Shown one piece after another: positions 9,541-17,078 of a stretch of 64,000 nucleotides of DNA (within the stretch, counting starts at the first letter, position 1; every line of letters begins with the position of its first letter). This stretch comes from Sulfuricystis multivorans (GTDB lineage: Bacteria; Pseudomonadota; Gammaproteobacteria; Burkholderiales; Rhodocyclaceae), in assembly GCF_003966565.1 (NCBI RefSeq), contig NZ_AP018718.1:1736001-1800000 (forward strand), read 5' to 3'. The notes under the pieces were generated by a model, which was not told the origin of the DNA, ran no database searches, and worked only from the letters and a program-made list of their open reading frames with translations. The translations under genes and the position numbers were made by a program.

Positions 9541-10214
9541 TCGAACTGTCCGGCATCCGCAAGGCCTTCAACCAGGGCCAGCACAACGAATATTGGGCCT
9601 TGTCCGGCATCGACCTGACGATCCCGGACCGACAGGTCACCGCGCTCAAAGGGCCCTCTGGCTCCGGCAAGACGACGCTGCTCACCATCCTCGGTTGTCT
9701 TGCGCGCCCCACCGAGGGCCGGGTAAGACTCAACGGCGAGGAGATCTCCGGTCTGCCGGAGCGTTTTTTGACCGAGATTCGCCGCAAGACCTTTGGCTTC
9801 GTCTTCCAGCAGTTCAACCTCATCCGTGGCCTCTCGGCGATCGAAAACGTCATCCTGCCGGCTTATCCGCTCGGTCAGCCGCGCAAGGAATTGCTGGAAA
9901 AGGCCGAGGCACTTTTGAACAGTGTCGATCTCGCCCAGCGCCGCGCGCAGCAGGTGGAATGGCTCTCCGGCGGTGAGCAGCAGCGCATCGCGATCTGCCG
10001 CGCGCTGATCAACGATCCGCAGATCCTCATCGCCGACGAGCCGACCGCGAACCTCGACACGAAGCTCGCGAAAGAATTCCTCGGTATCCTCGAAAAACTC
10101 GCCGGCCAGGGCCGCACGATCATCCTCACCAGCCACGACCCGCTGGTGGTCGAATCGAGCCTGGTCGATCATGTCGTCACGCTGCGCGATGGGCGCATCG
10201 TGGATCAGAAATAG
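9537..10214 (+). CDS. ABC transporter ATP-binding protein, MacB/LolD-like
   Basis: The ATPase partner of the preceding permease; 225 residues. Walker A is GPSGSGKTT (about 38-46), the Q-loop is FVFQQFNLIRGLSAIEN, the signature is WLSGGEQQRIAICRAL, Walker B is ILIADEPTANLD and the H-loop is TSHD. The start at 9537 overlaps the permease stop as ATGA, indicating translational coupling. Confidence 0.93.
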   Translation: MIELSGIRKAFNQGQHNEYWALSGIDLTIPDRQVTALKGPSGSGKTTLLTILGCLARPTEGRVRLNGEEISGLPERFLTEIRRKTFGFVFQQFNLIRGLSAIENVILPAYPLGQPRKELLEKAEALLNSVDLAQRRAQQVEWLSGGEQQRIAICRALINDPQILIADEPTANLDTKLAKEFLGILEKLAGQGRTIILTSHDPLVVESSLVDHVVTLRDGRIVDQK

Positions 10215-10242
10215 TGCCGACTAGCCAGCGTCTCGTTTCAGC

Positions 10243-11247
10243 ATGATCTTTCAGCCCGCCATCATCGCCCTTCTGCTCGCGGCGAGCTTAAGCCTCCTCA
10301 TGCTGCTCGCCGCATCGCCATTCGCGCTGCAGGTGATCCGCCACTGGGACATCACGAGCGGCAGCGAAAGGCAACTCAAGCTCGAACGGCTCACCTATCT
10401 GTTTTCGACGCTGGTCGCCTTCGTCTGCGTGATGCAGATCGCCGCCGCGCTGCTGTTCGTCTTCAATGCCGACAAGCTCTCGGTGATGTTCGTCGGCGCG
10501 ATGTGCGCGGTGGGGGCCCTCAACGTCAATGATTACGGCTTTCCGGCCCTGTATGCGCAGCTGGGCCTCTTCTTCCTCGCCACGACTTGGCTTGCCATCA
10601 ACCATGCCGATAGCCACGCGCGCGACTATCCGCTCGTCAAGCTCAAATACGCGCTGCTCATTGGCGCCTTGCCGCTGTTTGCCCTGAGCCTGTGGCTGCA
10701 ATGGCGGTATTTTCTTGGTCTGAAGGCCGACGTGATCACTTCCTGCTGCGGCAGCATGTTCTCGGAAGGCGCATCGAATGTCGCCAGTGAGGTCAGCGCC
10801 TTGGAACCCAAGCCGGCGATGCTCCTGTTTTACGCTTCGCTCATCATCGCCTGCGCGGTTTCGCTGTGGCATCGGCAGCGACGCGACGATGCGAGCGGTT
10901 TTCTGACGGGGCTGACTGCACTAGGGGCATTCCTTGCCAGCATCGGCGGGATCCTCGCCTTCGTCTCGCTCTATGTCTATGAGCATCCGCACCACCACTG
11001 CCCGTTTTGCCTGCTCAAGCCCGAATACGATTACCAGGGCTATGCGCTTTACCTTCCGCTGTTTGCCGCCACGGCCGCCGGCCTGGGCGCCGGAAGCTTG
11101 CGCTTTTTCTCGCGTCGGCCGAGTCTTGCCCAGGTAATCCCCAACTTGACCGCGCGGCTGGCGACGGTCGCGGCCTTCGGCTACGCGCTATTCCTACTCG
11201 TCGCCAGCTTCATGATCTGGCACTCCAACCTGGTGCTGCTTGGATGA
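10243..11247 (+). CDS. multispanning membrane protein with an HCPFC motif, unknown
   Basis: It has 334 residues and about eight predicted membrane segments. A loop carries HPHHHCPFCLLKPEY (about 246-260), a cluster of histidines and a CxxC suited to binding a metal or taking part in thiol exchange. Another loop has TSCCGSMF. No named family recognised. Its stop overlaps the start of the thioredoxin-like lipoprotein, and it follows an ABC pair, so a role in metal delivery or periplasmic redox handling is inferred. Confidence 0.7.
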   Translation: MIFQPAIIALLLAASLSLLMLLAASPFALQVIRHWDITSGSERQLKLERLTYLFSTLVAFVCVMQIAAALLFVFNADKLSVMFVGAMCAVGALNVNDYGFPALYAQLGLFFLATTWLAINHADSHARDYPLVKLKYALLIGALPLFALSLWLQWRYFLGLKADVITSCCGSMFSEGASNVASEVSALEPKPAMLLFYASLIIACAVSLWHRQRRDDASGFLTGLTALGAFLASIGGILAFVSLYVYEHPHHHCPFCLLKPEYDYQGYALYLPLFAATAAGLGAGSLRFFSRRPSLAQVIPNLTARLATVAAFGYALFLLVASFMIWHSNLVLLG

Positions 11248-11738
11248 AGACCCTGACCTCTCTTTTGTTGGCCTTGCTGCTCGCCGCCTGCGGCGCTGGC
11301 GAGCCGCCGAAGAACGTGAATGTCGGCGACATCGCGCCGACCTTCCAGACCGTGCGCATGGATGGCATGGCGGCGCACTTTCCCGCCGCCTGGACCGGCC
11401 AGCCGGTGGTGATCCGCTTCTGGGCCGACTGGTGCCGCTATTGCGCGCCAGAGATGAAGCTGCTCGACCGCGTTGCGGCCCGCTATCGCGACAGGCGCCT
11501 CGCGGTGATCGCGATCAACGTCGGCCAGGACAAAAAGACCGTCACCGACTTCATGGCCAAGCTCGGCGTCGGCTATCTTTCTCTGATGGATGAGCAGGCG
11601 AAGATTGCCAAGTCGTACGGCGTGGTGGGCTTGCCGACGACCTTCTTCGTCGATGCGAAGGGCGTGGTGCGCGGCAAGATCGTCGGCGAAGCCGACGAGG
11701 CGCTGTTCGAACGCCATATCCAGGCGCTACTGAAATGA
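11244..11738 (+). CDS. TlpA/ResA-like thioredoxin-fold lipoprotein
   Basis: A periplasmic thiol-disulfide protein of 164 residues. A lipoprotein signal peptide ends in the lipobox LLAAC (about 12-16). The thioredoxin fold carries the active site WADWCRYC (about 61-68) and the cis-proline segment GLPTTFFVD. Such proteins reduce cysteines of apocytochromes or of copper-binding sites. Its ATG overlaps the upstream stop and its stop overlaps the downstream ATG. Confidence 0.9.
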   Translation: MKTLTSLLLALLLAACGAGEPPKNVNVGDIAPTFQTVRMDGMAAHFPAAWTGQPVVIRFWADWCRYCAPEMKLLDRVAARYRDRRLAVIAINVGQDKKTVTDFMAKLGVGYLSLMDEQAKIAKSYGVVGLPTTFFVDAKGVVRGKIVGEADEALFERHIQALLK

Positions 11739-11926
11739 TCGCCTGCGATCTGTGCGCACTCGATTGTGGCACCAAGCCCTTCGAGCTCGTCACGCCGGAA
11801 AAGACGCTGCATTTTTGCTGTGAAGGCTGCCGTGGCATCTGGATGATGATCCACGACATTGCCGAGGCGCCGCGCCAGGCGCAGAATGATTCATCCCTAT
11901 CCCACGATGAAAGGAAATCGCCATGA
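11735..11926 (+). CDS. 63-aa cysteine-rich metal-binding protein (P-type ATPase N-domain-like)
   Basis: A small soluble protein with CDLCALDC at the N-terminus and FCCEGCRGIW near 28-37. This pair is the pattern of the metal-binding domain at the N-terminus of CcoI/FixI-type copper ATPases; compare RQMCCAGCQAV in the ccoI of this window. Here the domain stands alone, inside a gene string that ends with a P1B ATPase. A copper donor or sensor for that ATPase is inferred. It overlaps both neighbours by four bases. Confidence 0.75.
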   Translation: MIACDLCALDCGTKPFELVTPEKTLHFCCEGCRGIWMMIHDIAEAPRQAQNDSSLSHDERKSP

Positions 11927-12312
11927 ACACCCAGATGATGGAAGCGGCGCGCGAGGCGCCACAGATGATGGGCAGCATGATGGGCAACGTCGGCCAACTG
12001 ATGGCCCACCCGATGTCGACCGGCGCGATGCTGGCCGCCGGCGGCTATGCAGCCGGCAAAGGCGCGCTCTTTGGTCTGTTGAGAAACCCCTTGGTGGTGC
12101 TCGCCGCGGGGGTTGCCGCCGGCTATCTGCTGTTTCGCTACCAAAAAGAAATCGTCGAGACCGCGACGAAGCTCACCGGCATGGGCAGGGACTTCATCGC
12201 CCACCAGAAGGAGAACCTCGACGACTTGATCGCCGAGACGAAATCCCCAGCGGCCACCTCCGCCGACCCGGCTTCGGCCGCCACCTCGGCGCCGGCCGCG
12301 AGCCAAGAGTAA
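11923..12312 (+). CDS. glycine/methionine-rich single-span protein, unknown
   Basis: It has 129 residues. The N-terminus is methionine-rich (MNTQMMEAAREAPQMMGSMM), followed by a small-residue, glycine-zipper-like hydrophobic region (about 45-70) and an alanine/proline-rich tail. Methionine-rich ends can bind Cu(I), but this is only suggestive. It is co-transcribed with the ATPase at 12857. Confidence 0.6.
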   Translation: MNTQMMEAAREAPQMMGSMMGNVGQLMAHPMSTGAMLAAGGYAAGKGALFGLLRNPLVVLAAGVAAGYLLFRYQKEIVETATKLTGMGRDFIAHQKENLDDLIAETKSPAATSADPASAATSAPAASQE

Positions 12313-12317
12313 GCCCG

Positions 12318-12860
12318 ATGGATGCCCGCAGCATCGAGGTCTTGCAGCGCGACAGCGGCTATCTGCGGCTGCGCCTGCCGGCCGCCTGCCGTAGTGCTCA
12401 GGTCGGCGCGATGCTCGAAAGCGGCCTGTCCGTGCTTGCCGGCATCGAGCGCATCACCTGGCTGACGGTCGAGGGCAAGCTGGCGATCCGTTTCGATCCA
12501 CAGCGCCTCACCCATGCCGAAATCGCCCGCCGCATCAAGATGCTCGTCGCCGATCTGCCCGAGACTGCGCCGGCTGCCGTGGCGGCTGCGGAACCCGCGC
12601 CCGGGCTCGCCGAACGCCTCGGCGACCTGCGCGAGCGGCTGATCGCCGCCGCACCGGCGCGTTTCCGTCCGCTCGTCGAGACTGCGACGACCGAGAAGGC
12701 GCTCACCAACTTTGCGAACGACATCGTCGCCTTCTACCTGATCAAGGTGCATTGGGACTTGATCGTCAATCGCTGGATCAAGGATCCGGTCAAATACGCG
12801 AATGCCTGGCTGACGGTGTTCTATCTCGTCTTCCTGCTGGTCCGCTACCGCAAGACGTGA
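12318..12860 (+). CDS. HMA-like domain protein with C-terminal membrane segment
   Basis: It has 180 residues. The first 80 resemble a heavy-metal-associated fold without the CxxC ([21 protein letters not shown], then [23 protein letters not shown]). A hydrophobic segment lies near the C-terminus (about 157-175). The next gene starts with GTG inside its stop codon. It is probably a partner or detached domain of the downstream ATPase, whose own first N-terminal domain is likewise a degenerate HMA. Confidence 0.65.
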   Translation: MDARSIEVLQRDSGYLRLRLPAACRSAQVGAMLESGLSVLAGIERITWLTVEGKLAIRFDPQRLTHAEIARRIKMLVADLPETAPAAVAAAEPAPGLAERLGDLRERLIAAAPARFRPLVETATTEKALTNFANDIVAFYLIKVHWDLIVNRWIKDPVKYANAWLTVFYLVFLLVRYRKT

Positions 12861-15298
12861 AGCATTTCCGCATCGTCCATCGGCTGCCCTGGCGCCTGCG
12901 CCTGATCGCCCCGCCGCTCGTCAAGAACCCGGAACGCTGCTACCTGGTGGAAATCCTGCTGCGCAAGCACGCGGCGATTCGCCAGGTGCGCTGCGTGCAG
13001 GAGATCGGCTCGCTGACGATTCAATACGACGCGGCGCTGTTACCCGAACCCCGCCTCGTCGCACTCGTCGATGCGGTGATCGGCAACCTCGTCGCCGCGC
13101 CGGCCAGGCGTGCCGTCTTGGAGCCGCCGACTTTGGCCGTCGATCCGACCCAACCCGTTCAGGAATGTCTCGCCGCCGTGGAGGGCATGACCTGCGCCTC
13201 CTGCGCGGCGCTCATCGAGCTCTCGCTCAAGCGCGATCCGCGTATCGAGCTCGCCGCCGTCAATTACGCCGCTGAGACCGTGACGGTGAAAGGCCGCATC
13301 ACGAAAGAGGAGCTCTTCGCCGCCATAAGGAAGCTCGGCTATGCCGCCCGGCCAATGGATACGCTGGCGCAGCGGCGGCTGCTCGTCGAGCGCGAGAAGG
13401 AACGTTTGACCACCGCCAAGCGCAAGCTGCTTTACGCCGCCATCGCCACTGTGCCGGTGATGCTCTCCGGCATGGCGATGCACCGCTTGCTGCCGCTGCG
13501 TGTTCTCGAGCTCGCGCTATCGACCTACGTGCTCGCCGGCCCCGGCGGTGAGATCTTCAAAAAGGCCTGGGCACTTGCCAAAGAGCGCGAGGCGAACATG
13601 GACACGCTGATCGCGCTAGGCGCCGGCGCAGCTTATCTCTACAGCCTGCCGGGCGTCTTCTCGGCGCAGCATCATGTCTATTTCGAATCGGCGGCGGCGA
13701 TCGTCAGCTTCGTGCTCGGCGGTCGCTACATGGAAGAGCGCGCGAAAGGCAAGGCGTCGGAAGCGATCCGCAAGCTGATCGAGCTGCAGCCCAACACCGC
13801 GATCCGGGTGACCGACGCCGGCGACGCCGTGGTGAGCATCGATGACGTGAAAGTCGGCGATGTGCTGCGCGTGCGCCCCGGCGACAAGGTGCCGACCGAT
13901 GGCCTCGTCAGCGAGGGTTCCGGCAGCGTCGATGAGTCGCTCGTCAGCGGCGAGCCGCTGCCGGTGAGCAAGCGTGCCGGCGATCCGGTGGTCGGCGGCA
14001 CGTTGAACGTCGCCGGCAGCTTCACGCTGCGCGTCACCGCCACCGGCACGGACACCGTGCTCGCCGGCATCGTCCGGCTCGTCGATCATGCGCAAGGCAG
14101 CAAGCTGCCGGTGCAAAAGCTCGCCGACCGCATCTCGGCGCGCTTCGTGCCGGCCGTCGGCATGATCGCCGGCGCCACTTTCCTCGGCTGGCTCGCCGCT
14201 GGCCATCCGCTGGCGCGGGCGCTCTCGCACGCCGTCGCGGTGCTCCTGATCGCCTGTCCCTGTGCGCTGGGGCTCGCCACGCCGACCGCGATCATGGTCG
14301 GCATGGGCGAAGCGGCGCGGCGCGGTATCTATATCCGCAACGGCGAGGCGCTGGAGACGGCCGCCACGCTCGACACACTGGTGTTCGACAAGACCGGCAC
14401 GATCACGGCGGGCCATCCCGTCGTCACCGACTTTCTACCCGCCGCCGACATCGACGCCAGCCGGCTGCTCGCCCTCGTCGCCGGCGCCGAGCAGCGTTCC
14501 GAACACTTCCTCGCCCGCGCACTCGGCGCTTATTGCCAGGCGCGTGCCGTGTCGCCAGCGCCGACGGTCGACTTCGTCGCCACCCCCGGCCTCGGCGTCA
14601 TGGCAAAGAGCGAGTCAGGCACGATCCGCATCGGCAATGCCGCTTTCCTGGAGGCCGCAGGCATCGACTGCGCGGCCTTTGCCGCGCAGGCCGACGCTTT
14701 TGCCGCCCAAGGCAAGACGCCGGTGTTCGTCGCCCTCGATGAGACTTGCGTGGCGCTATTCGCGATCGCCGACACGCCGCGCGAAGGAGCGAAAGCGGCG
14801 ATCGCGCTGCTTCACCGCTTAGGGCTCAGAACGATCATGGCGACCGGGGATGTCGAGGCAGCCGCACGCCATGTCGCCCGGGAAGTGGGCATCGATGAGG
14901 TGATGGCGCGCGCGACGCCCGCCGACAAGCTCGCCCTCGTCGAACGACTCGAATCGGAAGGCCGCAAGGTCGGCATGATCGGCGACGGCATCAACGACGC
15001 GCCGGCGCTCGCGGCGGCGGCGGTCGGTTTTGCGATCGGCGGCGGTGCCGACATCACGGTGGAAGCCGCCGACGTGACGATCCTGGGCGGCGACATCGCC
15101 CGCCTCGCCGCTGCCATCGAGCTCTCGCGCCGCACGATGGCCATCGTGCGCCAGAATCTCTTCTGGGCGCTCGGTTACAACCTCGTCGCCATCCCCGTCG
15201 CGGCGGCCGGGCGTTTGAACCCGATGATCGCCGCCGCTGCGATGGCGATGAGCTCGGTTTCGGTGGTCACCAACTCGCTGCGCTTGCAGCGGAAATAG
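12857..15298 (+). CDS. P1B-type heavy-metal (probably copper) transporting ATPase
   Basis: It exports monovalent metal from the cytoplasm using ATP; 813 residues from the GTG at 12857. Domains in order: a degenerate HMA-like stretch (about 1-75), a canonical HMA with GMTCASC (110-116), the transmembrane metal site CPC (467-469, [12 protein letters not shown]), the phosphorylation site DKTGT (511-515), then [10 protein letters not shown] near the C-terminus. The CPC motif and N-terminal CxxC point to Cu(I) or Ag(I). It is the eighth gene of a tightly overlapping string. A 24-bp repeat copy lies in the linker between the two HMA regions. Confidence 0.92.
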   Translation: MKHFRIVHRLPWRLRLIAPPLVKNPERCYLVEILLRKHAAIRQVRCVQEIGSLTIQYDAALLPEPRLVALVDAVIGNLVAAPARRAVLEPPTLAVDPTQPVQECLAAVEGMTCASCAALIELSLKRDPRIELAAVNYAAETVTVKGRITKEELFAAIRKLGYAARPMDTLAQRRLLVEREKERLTTAKRKLLYAAIATVPVMLSGMAMHRLLPLRVLELALSTYVLAGPGGEIFKKAWALAKEREANMDTLIALGAGAAYLYSLPGVFSAQHHVYFESAAAIVSFVLGGRYMEERAKGKASEAIRKLIELQPNTAIRVTDAGDAVVSIDDVKVGDVLRVRPGDKVPTDGLVSEGSGSVDESLVSGEPLPVSKRAGDPVVGGTLNVAGSFTLRVTATGTDTVLAGIVRLVDHAQGSKLPVQKLADRISARFVPAVGMIAGATFLGWLAAGHPLARALSHAVAVLLIACPCALGLATPTAIMVGMGEAARRGIYIRNGEALETAATLDTLVFDKTGTITAGHPVVTDFLPAADIDASRLLALVAGAEQRSEHFLARALGAYCQARAVSPAPTVDFVATPGLGVMAKSESGTIRIGNAAFLEAAGIDCAAFAAQADAFAAQGKTPVFVALDETCVALFAIADTPREGAKAAIALLHRLGLRTIMATGDVEAAARHVAREVGIDEVMARATPADKLALVERLESEGRKVGMIGDGINDAPALAAAAVGFAIGGGADITVEAADVTILGGDIARLAAAIELSRRTMAIVRQNLFWALGYNLVAIPVAAAGRLNPMIAAAAMAMSSVSVVTNSLRLQRK
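13111..13134. repeat. 24-bp dispersed repeat, copy 3 (inside the P1B ATPase gene)
   Basis: Minus strand AAAGTCGGCGGCTCC followed by AAGACGGCA. On the coding strand it gives AVLEPPTL in the inter-HMA linker, the same frame as copy 1. Confidence 0.75.
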
Positions 15299-15310
15299 CC
15301 GGCGTTCGCG

Positions 15311-15985
15311 ATGGACATCTCCTTTGGAGCCGCCTTCATGGTGGGCCTCTTGGGCAGCGGACACTGCCTGGGCATGTGTGGCGGGCTGGTTTCGGCTTTC
15401 TTCCTGAAACTGAACGCACGCGGGCCGTGGCCCTATCTCGGCTACCACACCGGCCGCATCGCGGTCTATGCCACCATTGGCCTGATCGCCGCGCTGCTGG
15501 GCAGCGCGCTCGTCTCCACCGGCCGCCTGGGACTAGCGCAGGGCGCCTTGCAGATCGTCGCCGGCCTCATCGTCATCCTGCTCGGCCTCGACCTCTTGGG
15601 TCTGGCGCCGATCCGCAACGCCTTCGGCTTTGCGCCGCTTTCCTGGCTGCGCCGGCAGTTCATGACCGCGACGCAAAAGGGACCCATCGTCGGCAGCCTG
15701 ATCGGTGGCGCGATCAACGGCCTGATGCCCTGCTCGATGACGCTGGCGATGGCCGTCAAGGCCACCACCGCCCCTACGCCGCCCGAAGGCATGCTGCTGA
15801 TGCTCGCCTTCGGCGCCGGCACGCTGCCCTCGATGCTGTCGGCTTCACTGCTGTTCGGCAAGCTCGGGCCCGCCTTGCGCGGCGGGTTGCTCAAAGCCGC
15901 CGCGCTCACCGTCATCGCGCTCGGCGTGTCGACCTTCTGGCAAGGGCTGCGCTACTTCCTCGTCATGTCGCGGCTGGTGGGTTGA
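15311..15985 (+). CDS. DsbD_2/TauE-SafE-like membrane protein (copper/cytochrome biogenesis type)
   Basis: It has 224 residues and six predicted membrane spans. The opening GLLGSGHCLGMCGGLVSAF is the family signature shared with DsbD/CcdA-like and CcoH-associated proteins, and GGAINGLMPCSMTLAMAV repeats the cysteine-containing pattern. A paralogue at 33985 sits beside copA. Such proteins accompany cbb3-oxidase and copper ATPase genes and may carry electrons or metal across the membrane. It lies 12 bases after the ATPase and ends the operon. Confidence 0.85.
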   Translation: MDISFGAAFMVGLLGSGHCLGMCGGLVSAFFLKLNARGPWPYLGYHTGRIAVYATIGLIAALLGSALVSTGRLGLAQGALQIVAGLIVILLGLDLLGLAPIRNAFGFAPLSWLRRQFMTATQKGPIVGSLIGGAINGLMPCSMTLAMAVKATTAPTPPEGMLLMLAFGAGTLPSMLSASLLFGKLGPALRGGLLKAAALTVIALGVSTFWQGLRYFLVMSRLVG

Positions 15986-15995
15986 CCCGCCCGGC

Positions 15996-16009
15996 TTGAT
16001 CGAAATCAA
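15996..16009. promoter_or_regulatory. FNR/ANR-type box before the 33-aa ORF
   Basis: TTGATCGAAATCAA is a perfect TTGAT-N4-ATCAA palindrome, 40.5 bp upstream (centre to centre) of the palindrome at 16035-16051. Confidence 0.7.
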
Positions 16010-16034
16010 GCCAGGCCGCAAAAACCCTGCTCCC

Positions 16035-16051
16035 TGCGACGTTTTGTCACT
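16035..16051. promoter_or_regulatory. TGCGAC-N5-GTCACT, imperfect member of the TGCGAC-N5-GTCGCA family
   Basis: The left half is perfect and the right half has GTCACT. Its spacing from the FNR box equals that in front of the copper receptor gene. Confidence 0.45.
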
Positions 16052-16117
16052 TCTCGGCCTCGCACCAAAGTCATAGGCTTCGCCCCTCTTCGATGAATCG
16101 CAACGGGAGGCGAAACG

Positions 16118-16219
16118 ATGTCTTGCTCTGCAAAGCGCAATGAGCGCCAAGTGTGCGTCCGATTCCAACGACGCAACGGCCTGATCCTGTTGGGCATGCG
16201 CCGGTTATTGCCGTTCTGA
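16118..16219 (+). CDS. possible 33-aa small protein
   Basis: A short frame starts MSCSAKRNERQ and ends RRLLPF. GGGAGG stands seven bases before the ATG, one of the best ribosome-binding sites in the window, and an FNR box and palindrome lie upstream. It contains two cysteines and many arginines, and overlaps the end of the convergent Sel1 gene by 15 bases. No homology can be judged. It could instead be a leader peptide or part of an untranslated RNA. Confidence 0.4.
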   Translation: MSCSAKRNERQVCVRFQRRNGLILLGMRRLLPF

Positions 16220-16834
16220 CTCGTCCGCCGGCGAATTGACATGTGCCGCGAGCTCTATCCTGGCGGCAACGGCGGACTGCGCGGCGCCGATGCCTGCCCG
16301 CCGTTGCAGGTCGGCAAGAATCTGCGCGTCGTTCTGCCGTGAGCGCACAAAAGCCTCGCGCCGATCGCGTTCTTCGATCAGGGCTTGCGCCTGTTTGCGC
16401 CATTGCTGGAATTGCGGGGTGTGCAGATGATGCAGGTGATGGCGGCGGTTGGCGGTAAACCATTCGTGCGCCTTCGCTTCATCGGCCGCTACACCCTCGC
16501 CTTTCAAGTACATCTGGCCGAGCGCATATTGCGCCGCCTTGTCACCGCGCTCCGCGGCGATGCGATACCAGGCGAGCGCCTGGGCGGGGTCGTAGGCCAC
16601 GCCATCGGCATGCTGGTGGATCACCGCGAGATTGTAGGCGGCATCGACATCGCCCTGCTCGGCCCATTTCTTCCAGATCTGCACCGCCGCTGCGGTTTCG
16701 CCGGCGAAATGCAGCTTCGCCGCGCGGTAGAACTCGGCTTCTCGTGGCTCACCCGCTTGCGCATGGAAAGCCGCCAAGGCTTGGATCACCACGCCCGCCA
16801 TCAAAAGAGATTTCATCAGAGATTTCCTCGTCAT
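16205..16834 (-). CDS. Sel1-repeat (TPR-like) periplasmic protein
   Basis: It has 209 residues. A signal peptide precedes HAQAGEPREAEFYRA. Two to three Sel1 repeats follow (AAYNLAVIHQHADGVAYDPAQALAWY; AQYALGQMYLKGEGVAADEAKA). The C-terminal half is helical and charged. These repeats bind proteins; the partner is unknown. The gene is divergent from the copper receptor and shares its 244-bp regulatory gap. Confidence 0.85.
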   Translation of the reverse strand: MTRKSLMKSLLMAGVVIQALAAFHAQAGEPREAEFYRAAKLHFAGETAAAVQIWKKWAEQGDVDAAYNLAVIHQHADGVAYDPAQALAWYRIAAERGDKAAQYALGQMYLKGEGVAADEAKAHEWFTANRRHHLHHLHTPQFQQWRKQAQALIEERDRREAFVRSRQNDAQILADLQRRAGIGAAQSAVAARIELAAHVNSPADESERQ

Positions 16835-16905
16835 CGCAGCATTCCTCTTTGATTTTTCCCAATGCTAGGCGCTCTGTCTGATGCTGGAAATTGGACAAAT
16901 CGTCG

Positions 16906-16922
16906 CGCGGCAGTTTGTCGCA
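16906..16922. promoter_or_regulatory. CGCGGC-N5-GTCGCA palindrome-like site
   Basis: CGCGGCAGTTTGTCGCA contains GCGGC-N5-GTCGC, the form cited for RegA/PrrA sites. It lies 72 bp upstream of the Sel1 gene start, in the divergent promoter region. Confidence 0.45.
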
Positions 16923-16958
16923 ACCGTCGTGAAACCGGCGCTGGCAGGGCGGCATGGC

Positions 16959-16972
16959 TTGATCGATGTCAA
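16959..16972. promoter_or_regulatory. FNR/DNR-type box upstream of the copper receptor
   Basis: TTGATCGATGTCAA. Its centre is 40.5 bp from the centre of the perfect palindrome at 16998-17014. Confidence 0.65.
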
Positions 16973-16997
16973 GAACATCCGCAGAAAAGCGCCAAGC

Positions 16998-17014
16998 TGC
17001 GACGATATGTCGCA
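16998..17014. promoter_or_regulatory. perfect palindrome TGCGAC-N5-GTCGCA upstream of the copper receptor
   Basis: TGCGACGATATGTCGCA. If the FNR box acts at -41.5, this site would cover the transcription start, which suggests a second regulator. Confidence 0.6.
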
Positions 17015-17078
17015 GAGGACAGCGCGCTCGGCTTCCTAGAATCCGTGCTGGTTTTTTGCACGCTTCCAGGAGATCGGG

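Noticed and set aside
13848-13871. AAAGTCGGCGATGTG as a further copy of the 24-bp repeat
   Set aside because: It encodes [10 protein letters not shown], a conserved P-type ATPase segment, and the GACGGCA half is absent.
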